Source of the DNA: CAWCUZ01 sp963798795 | GTDB lineage: Bacteria > Acidobacteriota > Vicinamibacteria > Vicinamibacterales > SCN-69-37 | Assembly (NCBI GenBank): GCA_963798795.1 | Contig: CAWCUZ010000008.1 | Location: forward strand, 1 to 23,959 | DNA: 23,959 bases | Direction: 5' to 3' | Shown: in pieces, positions 12,053 to 20,300 of the stretch | Layout: each line of letters begins with the position of its first letter | How positions within the stretch are numbered: position 1 is the first letter of the stretch | Made by a program: the position numbers and the translations under genes | The notes under the pieces: model-generated | What the model was told of the DNA's origin: nothing | Seen by the model: the letters and a program-made list of their open reading frames with translations, nothing else | Database searches by the model: none

Positions 12053-12984
12053 ACGTGAGTGCCGTCCCTTCGGCCGGAGCCGTCTGACGGTCGTGGAACG
12101 CCTCCTCGAACCGGACCGGGGGGACGTACCCGAGCGGCTCGAGCAGGCGACTGCCGTTGAACCAGGCGACCCAGTCGAGGGTCGCGTACTCCACGTCCTC
12201 GAAGCCCTTCCACGGTCCGCGACGATGGATGACTTCGGTCTTGAAGAAGCCGATCACGGACTCGGCCATCGCGTTGTCGTACGAGTCGCCCATGCTGCCC
12301 ACCGACGGCTCGATCCCCGCTTCGGCCAAGCGCTCCGTGTAGCGGATCGAGAGGTACTGCACGCCGCGATCGCTGTGATGCACCAGCCGTTCCGGCTTCG
12401 CGCACTGGACGATCGTAGAGCGCCTGCTCCAGCGCATCGAGCGCAAGATCGCTGCGCAGCGAGCTCGACGCACGCCAGCCGACGATCCGCCGCGAGAACA
12501 CGTCGATCACGAACGCCACGTACACGAACCCGCGCCACGTCGCGACGTACGTCAGGTCCGCGACCCAGAGCTGGTTCGGCCGCGTCGCCGTGAAGCTGAC
12601 GCGTCGACCAGATCCGGCGGGCAGTACGGCAGCCGCGTATCCGGGATCGTCGTCACCTTGAACGCGCTTGCCGCGAACCGCGCCCTGCAGGCCCAGATCG
12701 CGCATCAGGCGCGCCACCGTGCAGCGCGCCACCGCTACGCCGTTCGCGCGTTCACGAGCTGCTTCCACACCTTGCGCACGCCGTAGACCTCGAAGTTCTG
12801 CGTCCCAGACGCGCTGGATCGTCCGGGCACGAGCTCCTCGTCCCGCTTGGCACCGCGCCGGGCGGCGCTCGGGATGCGCGCTCCGAGCCTTGCGCTCGTA
12901 GTAGACCGACGGGGCGATCGGCAGCACCGCGCAGATCGGCTCGACCCCGTACGCCTCGCGGTGTTCGTCGATGAACCGCACCAT
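12051..12984 (-). CDS. IS3-family transposase orfB (DDE integrase)
   Basis: About 310 residues match the IS3 orfB catalytic subunit. The HTH_21-like N-terminus is MVRFIDEHREAYGVEPICAV. The rve integrase core has the catalytic acids in NQLWVADLTYVATWRGFVYV (first Asp), LVHHSDRGVQYLSIRYTERL (second Asp) and MGDSYDNAMAESVIGFFKTE (Glu). The end is YATLDWVAWFNGSRLLEPLG. Breaks near 12411 (CGT plus C on the coding strand), 12600 and 12740-12830 interrupt the frame as written. The catalytic triad survives, so the element may be active in the real genome. Confidence 0.85.
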
Positions 12985-13305
12985 CACTTCGCTCGGCGGT
13001 CGAGCTCCGCCTGGGCGAAATACGCCGACGCCTTCCGCAGGATCTCGTTGGCGCGGCGCAACTCGAAGTTCTCGCGCTCGAGATCCTTCAGCCGTTGTCG
13101 CTCGTCGGTCGTCAGGCCCGGGCGCGGCCGGCGTCACGCTCGGCCTGCCGTACCCAACTGACGCAGCGTCTCCGCGGCGCAGCCGATCTTCTCGGCGATC
13201 GAGCGGATCGCCGCCCACTGCGACTCGTGCTCGCTCCGCGTGGTCCAGGACCATCCGGACCGCCCGCTCGCGGACCTCCGGCGAGAACCTGCTGGTTCGT
13301 GCCAT
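12984..13305 (-). CDS. IS3-family transposase orfA
   Basis: About 106 residues encode the helix-turn-helix/leucine-zipper subunit. It opens MARTSRFSPEVRERAVRMVL and, after correcting the frame, shows a TDERQRL-LERENFELRRANEIL coiled-coil-like zipper and ends ASAYFAQAELDRRAK. The ATG is the complement of 13303-13305. The TGA stop (12984-12986) overlaps the orfB ATG by one base. The frame is broken several times as written, with the same single-base indels seen elsewhere. Confidence 0.75.
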
Positions 13306-13319
13306 GACCCCATCCTCTC

Positions 13320-13355
13320 AAGGAATGGAGCCTCCGGGAATCCCGGCGCGGTTCA
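13320..13355 (-). repeat. right terminal inverted repeat of the IS
   Basis: Read on the - strand it begins TGAACCGCGCCGGG, matching the left end. It also holds a tight palindrome, CCGGGA at 13334-13339 and TCCCGG at 13341-13346, comparable with the one in the left repeat. Confidence 0.8.
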
Positions 13356-13364
13356 CTGCGCGAG

Positions 13365-13862
13365 ATGAGCCAGCTCTTCAATTCGATGGATCCTTCCCCG
13401 TTCATCGAGAAGGATCTCGACGACAACGCGGAAGAATTCATCATGAGCTGGGCGCAGGAGTTTCCGCCCGGCGCACCGGTGAAGCTGCGCATCTACCTGG
13501 AGCAATGGCCGGCCGAGGATCCTAATGAACTGATTCGGCAGGCCGTGCACAACTACTTCGCCCACCGCGCCACAGCTGATCCGATTGGAGTTCAGCCGCT
13601 TAATGAAACAGGGCCGGACTAGTCTAGTGATCGGTTTGGTGTTCCTGGCGGCCTGCCTCATTGTCATCAGGACACTGCTGCGGGGCGAGGCAGGCACCTG
13701 GGCCGGTATGCTGCGCGAGAGTCTGACGATCGCGGGCTGGGTCGCGATGTGGCGGCCGATGCAGATCTATCTCTACGATTGGTGGCCGTTGCGCCGGAGG
13801 GGACGAATCTATGCAAAGCTGAGCCGCATGCCAGTGGAGGTTATCCGGCAAGGGAGGGTTGA
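13365..13862 (+). CDS. conserved hypothetical membrane protein
   Basis: About 165 residues of a family I have seen near stress and carbohydrate genes, with no assigned function. The N-terminal half is soluble and acidic (MSQLFNSMDPSPFIEKDLDD, EEFIMSWAQEF). The C-terminal half has two hydrophobic segments, around SLVIGLVFLAACLIVIRTLL and SLTIAGWVAMWRPMQIYLYD, then a basic tail. One frame break near 13571-13574 (GCC plus A) joins the halves. The stop is uncertain: as written the second half stays open into the aquaporin gene, while a TGA at 13860-13862 in another frame is a natural end. The insertion element ends 9 bases before the ATG, so the original upstream region is gone. Confidence 0.7.
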
Positions 13863-13916
13863 GCGTTTTCGGTCGAGGTTGTGTCCGGGAACATGGCCCG
13901 TGCGCAGGAGTCGAAC

Positions 13917-13922
13917 AGGAGG
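13917..13922 (+). promoter_or_regulatory. ribosome binding site of the aquaporin
   Basis: AGGAGG five bases before the ATG at 13928. It argues that the aquaporin starts here as its own gene and is not fused to the membrane protein before it. Confidence 0.65.
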
Positions 13923-13927
13923 CGGGC

Positions 13928-14839
13928 ATGGAATCGACTGGGCAGGGCCGACCGGACGCGGCGCAGCAGCGAGGGTGGTCCAACAGCAATCGGCACACGA
14001 TTTCTTCGACTCCTCCCTCGAGTGGCGTCGCGTCTTCGCGGAGACCTGGGGCACGTTTCTGCTGGTGCTGGTCGCTGCCGGCGGCGTCGTTGTCGGGGCG
14101 CTGAGCGGCGGCCGGGTCACCCTCGGCATGATGGTGGTGGCGCCGGGAATCATGGTGATGGCGATCATCTACTTCATGGGCGCCGTGAGCGGAGCCCACT
14201 TGAATCCGGCGGTCACGCTGGCGTTCGCGGTGCGGCGCAATTTCCCTTGGAAGAGAGTGCCGGGCTACATCGCTGGGACAAGTAGTCGGAGGCATCGGCG
14301 CGGCCATCTTCCTTCGGGCCATGTTCGGGACGGTTGGCGCGCTCGGCGCGACGCTGCCGGGCAGTGGTGTGACCAGCGGGAAAGCGCTGGCAATGGAAGT
14401 GGTGCTGACGGCCGGGCTGGTGAACACGATCCTGGGCACGGCGTCCGGCGCGCGGAACATCGGCACGAACGGCGCCATCGCCGTGGGCGGATATGTTGCT
14501 CTGGCAGGACTTTGGGCGGCGCCGGTTACCGGCGCGTCGATGAACCCGGCGCGTTCGCTTGCGCCGGATCTGGTGCGCGGCGACTTGCACACGACCTGGA
14601 TCTACGTCGTCGGGCCCATCGTGGGCGCCCTGGTCGGAGTGGCCTTCGAGTGGATTCTCAAAGGGAAGCCCACGGCGGCCGGCAGGATCGCCGCGCAGGG
14701 CACGCTTGGCGTCGACGATACGGCCGGGCCGCCGAGGATTGGGGCAGGCGGAGCGGGAGATCCGGAACGCGGACCCCGCAGTGGATCGAATCAAGACACC
14801 TGTGATCACGGCCGAGGGAGGAATCATGAGGGCGACTGA
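13928..14839 (+). CDS. MIP-family aquaporin / glycerol channel
   Basis: About 300 residues, a six-helix major intrinsic protein. Both half-helix motifs are complete: GAVSGAHLNPAVTLAFAVRR in the first half and PVTGASMNPARSLAPDLVRG in the second. Helices lie around TFLLVLVAAGGVVVGAL, GIMVMAIIYFMG, VVGGIGAAIFLRAMFG, VVLTAGLVNTILG, GGYVALAGLWAA and TTWIYVVGPIVGALVGVAF. The N-terminal extension is polar. Breaks near 13974 (third base of a Gly codon missing) and 14275-14278 (GGG plus A) are read through. The second NPA is followed by Arg, as in both aquaporins and glyceroporins, so the solute is undecided. The C-terminal tail, as written, runs 14 bases into transaldolase; the true stop may differ. 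Confidence 0.88.
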
Positions 14840-15938
14840 ACAGTTGCACAATCTCGGACAGAGCCTCTGGCTCGACAACATCACCCGCGGGCTCCTGAAC
14901 GACGGCACGCTGCAGCGCTACATCGACGAGTTCTCGGTCACCGGGCTGACCTCCAACCCGACGATCTTCGATCACGCGATCAAGGGCGGCGGCCTGTACG
15001 ACGACGCCATCCACCGAGGACGGTCGAGGGCAAGTCGGGCGAGGCGCTGTTCTTCGACCTGGCGCTCGAGGACCTGACGCGCGCCGCCGACCTCTTCCGC
15101 CCGGTCCACGAGCGCACCGGCGGCGTCGATGGCTGGGTGTCGCTCGAGGTCTCGCCGCTGCTGGCCAACGACACCGCGGGAACGATCACAGCCGCGGCGC
15201 GAACTGCACGCACGCGCGCAGCGTCCGAATCTCTTCATCAAGATCCCGGGCACGCCCGAGGGCGTTCCAGCGATCGAGGAGTCGATCTTCGCCGGCGTGC
15301 CCGTCAACGTGACGCTGCTGTTCTCCGCCGAGCAGTACCTCGCCGCGGCCGGAGCGTACATGCGCGGCATCGAGCGACGGCATGGCGGCCGGCCTCGATC
15401 CGCAGATCGGCTCGGTCGCGTCGCTCTTCGTCAGCCGCTGGGACGTGGCGGTGCGGACAGGCTTCCGCCCGAGCTTCGCAATCGGCTGGGCATCGCGATC
15501 GCCAAGCGCACCTACAAGGTCTACCGCGCAGGTACTGGCGTCGCCGCGCTGGCGCCGACTCGCGGCCGCCGGCGCTCGCCCGCAGCGCCTGCTCTGGGCC
15601 AGCACCGGCACCAAGGATCCCGACGCGTCGGACACGCTCTACGTCGAGGCGCTCGCGGCCCCGGACACGATCAACACGATCCCCGAGAAGACCCTGCAGG
15701 CGTTCGCCGACCACGGCCGGGTGAGCGGCGTGCTGCCCGCGGACGGCGGCGATGCCGAAGCGGTGCGTCGCCGAGTTCACGCGCGGTCGGCGTGGACGAC
15801 GCCGCGCTCGCGGCGCGGCTCCAGCGCGAAGGGGCAGAGTCGTTCGACAAGTCGTGGAAGGACCTGCTGGAGTCGCATCGCCACGACGGGCGCCGAGGCT
15901 GGCGCACGGCACTCCCGCGAGCGCGAGGCGAGCCATGA
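14826..15938 (+). CDS. tal: transaldolase (type 2, about 370 residues)
   Basis: This enzyme transfers a dihydroxyacetone unit between sedoheptulose-7-phosphate and GAP to give E4P and F6P (EC 2.2.1.2). The sequence follows the longer transaldolase type of actinobacteria and related lineages. Blocks are LGQSLWLDNITRGLL, FSVTGLTSNPTIFDHAI, GWVSLEVSPLLANDTAGTI, the Schiff-base Lys in NLFIKIPGTPEGVPAIEESI, NVTLLFSAEQY, GLDPQIGSVASLFVSRWDVA, RLLWASTGTKDP, TLYVEALAAPDTINTIPEKT and SFDKSWKDLLE. Breaks near 15014, 15200, 15381, 15455, 15535, 15766-15769, 15785-15788 and 15876 all resolve as doubled or missing third-position bases. A GGAGG at 14817-14821 precedes the ATG, and the stop overlaps pgi (ATGA). 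Confidence 0.92.
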
Positions 15939-17604
15939 GCACGCGAACCAGGTTGCAAGGGTGCCGCCGCTGACCGAGCGCCCGGCGTGGAAGGCGCTGG
16001 CGCAGCATCGACAGCAAGATGGCGCGATCTGCACCTGCGGCAGATCTTCGCCGACGACCCCGGCCGCGGCGAGCGCCTGACCGCCGAGGCCGCCGGCCTC
16101 TACCTCGACTACTCGAAGCATCGCGTCACCGACGAGACGCTCGGCCTGCTGCTGCGGCTGGCCGACGGACTGCGGCCTCGCCGAGCGCATCGATGCCATG
16201 TTCAGCGGCGAGAAGATCAACGTGACCGAGCAGCGGGCCGTGCTTCACGTCGCCCTGCGGGCGCCGGCCGGCGAGCGGATCGTGGTGGACGGCGTGGACG
16301 TCGTGCCCGAGGTGCACGCGGTCCTCGACCGCATGGCGGCCTTCTCCGAAGAGGTCCGCAGCGGCCGCTGGCACGGCCACACCGGCCGGCCGATCCGCAA
16401 CGTCGTCAACATCGGCATCGGCGGCTCCGACCTCGGCCCGGTGATGGCCTACGAGGCGCTGCGGCACTACAGCCGGCGCGACATGACATTCCGCTTCGTC
16501 TCCAACGTCGACGGCACGGACTTCGCCGAGGCCACGCGCGACCTCGACCCCGCCGAGACGCTGTTCATCGTCTGCTCCAAGACGTTCACCACGCTCGAGA
16601 CCCTGACCAACGCGCACACGGCGCGCGCCTGGTGCCTGCGCGCGCTCGGCGACGAGCAGGCGGTGCGCCAGGCACTTCGTCGCCGTCTCGACCAACGCAG
16701 AGGGCGTGGCGAAGTTCGGCATCGATCCCGCCAACATGTTCGGGTTCTGGGACTGGGTCGGCGGGCGCTATTCGATGGATTCGGCGATCGGGCTCTCCAC
16801 CATGCTGGCGGTCGGCCCGGAGCATTTCCGCGAGATGCTCGCCGGATTCCACGCGATGGACGAGCACTTCCGCACCGCGCCGCTTCGAGCGCAACCTGCC
16901 GGTGCTCATGGGGCTGCTGGCGGTCTGGTACGCCGACTTCTTCGACGCCCGCACCGTCGCGGTGCTGCCCTACGACCAGTACCTCAAGCGCTTTCCCGCC
17001 TACCTCCAGCAGCTGACGATGGAGAGCAACGGCAAGCACGTCACGCGTCGAAGGCGTCCGGGTCGACTACCAGACCAGCCCGATCGTCTGGGGCGAGCCG
17101 GGCACCAACGGGCAGCACTCGTTCTACCAGTTGATCCACCAGGGGACGAAGCTCATCCCGTGCGACTTCATCGCGTTCTGCCAGCTCGCTCAACCCGCTC
17201 GACGGCCATCATGACCTGCTGATGGCCAACGTGTTCGCGCAGACCGAGGCGCTGGCGTTCGGCAAGACCGCGCGACGAGGTCGAGGCGGAGGGGACGCCG
17301 GCAGCGGCTGGTGCCGCACCGCGTCTTCGAGGGCAACCGGCCGACCACCACGATCCTCGCCGAACGGCTCACGCCGGCGACGCTCGGCTCGCTCGTCGCG
17401 CTGTACGAGCACAGCGTGTTCACGCAGGGCGTGATCTGGGGCATCGACTCGTTCGATCAATGGGGCGTGGAGCTCGGCAAGGCGCTTGCCCAGCGGATCG
17501 GCGGAGAGCTCGAGGGCGACGGGCCGCCGGCCGGCGGCCACGACAGCTCGACCACCGCGCTGATGCGGCGGTACATGAAGTCGCGCAACGGGAGCGCGAC
17601 ATGA
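15935..17604 (+). CDS. pgi: glucose-6-phosphate isomerase
   Basis: This enzyme interconverts glucose-6-phosphate and fructose-6-phosphate (EC 5.3.1.9). About 550 residues match the E. coli-type enzyme. Blocks are PLTERPAWKALAQH, LYLDYSKHRVTDETLGLLL, FSGEKINVTEQRAVLHVALR, NVVNIGIGGSDLGPVMAYEA, FVSNVDGTDFAEATRDLDP, the signature VCSKTFTTLETLTNA, FGFWDWVGGRYSMDSAIGLS, PYDQYLKRFPAYLQQLTMES, WGEPGTNGQHSFYQLIHQGT and the C-terminal catalytic Lys region SFDQWGVELGKALAQRI. Breaks near 15953, 16027, 16174, 16674, 16891, 17046, 17186 and 17267 leave all motifs intact. Start and stop both overlap neighbours as ATGA. Confidence 0.94.
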
Positions 17605-19708
17605 CCCCGTCCGGCGGCACCCTCGACGATCTCTGCATCAACACCATCCGCACGCTCAGCATCGACACGGTCGAGAAGGCGGCATCGGGACATCCCGGCA
17701 TGCCGATGGGCGCGGCGACCATGGCCTACGTGCTGTGGACGCGGCACCTCAGCTACGACCCGGCAGACCCGGAATGGATCGACCGCGACCGGTTCGTGCT
17801 CTCGGCGGGGCACGGGAGCATGCTGCTGTACAGCCTCCTGCTACCTGACGGGGTACGGGCTCACGCTCGACGACCTCGAGCACTTCCGGCGCTGGGGCAG
17901 CCGGACGCCCGGTCACCCCGAGCGGGCAGTCACGACCGGCGTCGAGGTCACCACCGGGCCGCTCGGTCAGGGGTTCGGGAATGCCGTCGGGATGGCGATC
18001 GCGGAGCGGTGGCTCGCCGCCACGTTCAATCGGCCGGGCCACGCGATCGTGGACCACCGGACCTACGTCATCGCGAGCGACGGCGACCTGATGGAGGGCA
18101 TCGCCTCGGAGGCGGCGTCGCTCGCCGGCGACCTCCACCTCGGCCGGCTGATCGTCCTCTACGACTCGAACCGCATCACGCTCTCCGCGACGCACCAACG
18201 TCACCTTCTCCGAAGACGTCGGCGCGCGCTTCGCGGCATACGGCTGGCACGTGCAGCACGTGGACGGGATGGACGTGGCCGCGGTCGACGCGGCGCTCAC
18301 GGCGCGCCCGCGCCGACGAGCGCCGGCCGTCGCTCATCGTGGCGCGCACGCACATCGGGTTCGGCAGCCCGCACAAGCAGGACACGTTCGAAGCCCACGG
18401 CGAGCCGCTCGGCGAGGACGAAGTCCGGCTGACCAAGCGAGCCTACGGCTGGCCGGAAGACGCGCACGTTCTACGTGCCGGAGGAGGCGCAGCGGGAATT
18501 CGACAAGGTTCGGCATGCGCGGCGCCGCGCTGCTCGAGCGCGTGGCGGCAGGCGATGGATGGCTACCGTGCCGCGCACGGGGAGCTCGCGGGCGCGCTCG
18601 ACCGCGCGATGGCGGGCGAGCTTCCTCCGGGATGGGACGCCAAGCTTCCCGTGTTCACGCCCGAAGACGGCGACATGGCCACGCGGGATGCCGGGGGAAA
18701 GGTGATCGCGGCGCTCGCCGAGTCGGTGCCGAACGCTGGTCGGCGGGTCGGCCGACCTCGATCCGTCGACGCGCACCATGATGAAAGGGAAGGGGGACTT
18801 TCAGAGCGCCGAGGTGCCGGAGGACGGGCAGACGCCGCCGACGCAGGGATCGGCCGGCGGGGCGTGGGGGTACGCGGGACGGAACATCCATTTCGGCATC
18901 CGCGAGCACGCGATGACCGCGATCCTCACGGGGATGGCGCATCACGGCGGCGTGGTGCCGTTCGGCGCGACCTTCCTCACGTTCTCCGACTACATGCGCC
19001 CGAGCATCCGGCTGGCCGCGCTGAGCGCGGCGCACGTCATCTACGTGTGGACCCACGACAGCATCGCGCTCGGCGAGGACGGCCCGACCCACCAGCCGGT
19101 CGAGCAGCTCGCCAGCCTGCGGGCGATGCCGAACATGCTCGCTGCTCCGGCCGGCCGACGCCAACGAGACCGTCGAGGCGTGGCGGATCGCGATGCAGCA
19201 CACGGCCGGGCCCGGTGGGGCTGGTGCTCACCCGCCAGAAGCTTCCGGTGCTCGACCGGACGCACGCTCGCCCCGGCCGCCGGCACGGCACGCGGCGCCT
19301 ACGTGCTGATCGACGCGGGCGAGGGGGTGCCGGAGCTCATTCTGATCGCGACCGGCTCGGAGGTGTCGCTCGCGCTCGAGGCGCACCGGCAGCTCGCGCG
19401 GCGAGGGCATTCGGAGCCGCGTCGTGTCGATGCCGTCGTGGGAGCTGTTCGAGGCGCAATCCGCCGAATACCGCCAGGCGGTGCTGCCGCCCGCGGTGCG
19501 CGCGAGGGTCAGCGTGGAAGCCGGCTCGCCGTTCGGCTGGGAACGCTACGTGGGGCCGGCAGGCGCGATCATCGGCGTGGACCGCTTCGGCGCGTCGGCG
19601 CCGGGACCCGAGGTGATGGCCCGACTACGGGTTCACCGTGGAGCACGTCGTCGCGACGGCGAAGGCGGTGCTCGCTCGATCTCCCATTCAGCAGGGATGG
19701 CCCCATGA
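17601..19708 (+). CDS. tkt: transketolase
   Basis: A thiamine-diphosphate enzyme that transfers two-carbon units in the non-oxidative pentose-phosphate pathway (EC 2.2.1.1). About 700 residues. Blocks are EKAASGHPGMPMGAATMAYV, RFVLSAGHGSMLLYSLL, TTGPLGQGFGNAVGMAIAE, the ThDP motif ASDGDLMEGIASEAASLAG, VARTHIGFGSPHKQDTFEAH, VGGSADLDPSTRT, NIHFGIREHAMTAILTGMA, FGATFLTFSDYMRPSIRLAA, IALGEDGPTHQPVEQLA, LILIATGSEVSLALEAHRQL and FGASAPGPEVMARDYGFTVE. Breaks near 17850, 18187, 18305, 18472, 18508, 18543, 18742, 19138-19141, 19212, 19264, 19410 and 19622 are mostly synonymous doublets. The C-terminal block is in the frame that stops at 19716-19718. The alternative TGA at 19706-19708 would give the ATGA overlap usual here, so the last few residues are uncertain. 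Confidence 0.93.
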
Positions 19709-20103
19709 CACAACCTAGGAAGAACACGCAGAAGACGGGTGCGCATCCCGACCAGTCCACACTGGAGTCCTCCCTCCAGGGTCTCCGCAGCAAGGATGGT
19801 TTCGTACGGAAGCAGGCGCGCGAGGCACTCACGTCAGTTGGCCGGCGGGCCGTGCCTCCACTGCTCCTGCTGCTGAAGGATCCCGTGGACGACGTCCGGT
19901 GGGAAGCGGCGAAGGCACTGGCCACGATCGCTGATGCCAGAGCAGTTCCAGGGCTTGTTGTCGCCCTGGAGGATCGAATGTTCGGAGCGCGCGGGGATCT
20001 CGAGACTCTGCTGGCCCCGGTCACGGCCGCCCTCGACGGCATGGACCCGCAGGTCGGGGTCATTGAGCCGGCTTCAAATGTGCTCAACAAGCTGCGGGGA
20101 TAG
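19705..20103 (+). CDS. HEAT-repeat protein
   Basis: A 132-residue soluble protein in one open frame. After a polar N-terminus of about 25 residues come HEAT-like helical pairs: LQGLRSKDGFVRKQAREAL, VGRRAVPPLLLLLKDPVDDV and RWEAAKALATIADARAVPGL. A C-terminal stretch follows (ETLLAPVTAALDG to the end) that no longer fits the repeat well. Such proteins usually mediate protein-protein contacts; the partner is unknown. The ATG at 19705 overlaps the end of transketolase, so it is probably cotranscribed. Confidence 0.75.
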   Translation: MTQPRKNTQKTGAHPDQSTLESSLQGLRSKDGFVRKQAREALTSVGRRAVPPLLLLLKDPVDDVRWEAAKALATIADARAVPGLVVALEDRMFGARGDLETLLAPVTAALDGMDPQVGVIEPASNVLNKLRG

Positions 20104-20147
20104 GAACGGAAGCGGGATCGCTTGCAACATTCGGGTCGTCTGAGCTG

Positions 20148-20154
20148 AAGGAGG
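20148..20154 (+). promoter_or_regulatory. ribosome binding site of the 41-residue membrane peptide
   Basis: AAGGAGG seven bases before the ATG at 20162. It is the main reason for calling this very short reading frame a gene. Confidence 0.75.
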
Positions 20155-20161
20155 GCATTTC

Positions 20162-20287
20162 ATGGGTGACATGGGCAACATGGGTGGATACTGGCACGGC
20201 GGATGGATGGTCCTGTGGTGGATCGGTGGAATTGCTCTCCTGATCGTGTTGGTGTGGTTCCTCGCCCAGGGGCGAGGCGGCAAATAG
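20162..20287 (+). CDS. small single-pass membrane protein, 41 residues
   Basis: A short reading frame with a near-perfect ribosome site. The N-terminus is Met/Gly-rich with aromatic and His residues (MGDMGNMGGYWHGGWM). It is followed by one membrane helix (VLWWIGGIALLIVLVWFL) and a basic tail (AQGRGGK). Met and His before a helix, directly upstream of a copper ATPase, would suit a metal-handling or ATPase-associated peptide, but that is inference. Similar tiny membrane proteins are common beside metal-transport genes. The stop TAG overlaps the ribosome site of the ATPase gene. Confidence 0.72.
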   Translation: MGDMGNMGGYWHGGWMVLWWIGGIALLIVLVWFLAQGRGGK

Positions 20288-20291
20288 GAGG
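20286..20291 (+). promoter_or_regulatory. ribosome binding site of the copper ATPase
   Basis: AGGAGG, nine bases before the ATG at 20301 and overlapping the last two bases of the stop codon of the small membrane peptide. This suggests coupled expression. Confidence 0.65.
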
Positions 20292-20300
20292 AATGGACTC

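Larger units (their letters stand above)
12021..13355 (-). mobile_element. IS3-family insertion sequence, about 1.34 kb
   Basis: The element is bounded by imperfect inverted repeats of about 32-36 bases, TG at the left edge and CA at the right edge, as in IS3-family elements. It carries orfA and orfB of an IS3-type DDE transposase on the - strand. The three bases outside each end (AGT on the left, CTG on the right) do not match, so no target duplication is visible. It splits the proton-ATPase gene on its left and stops 9 bases before the start codon of the membrane-protein gene on its right. I cannot name the exact IS. Confidence 0.88.

Noticed and set aside
13585..14805. Fusion of the membrane protein with the aquaporin in one 406-codon frame
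   Set aside because: AGGAGG and an ATG at 13917-13930 mark a separate aquaporin start, and the joining segment has no family match. The open frame is probably an effect of a local indel.
20110..20123. Hairpin AAGCG-GGAT-CGCTT after the HEAT-repeat gene as a terminator
   Set aside because: The stem is only five base pairs with no following T-run, so it is not convincing.
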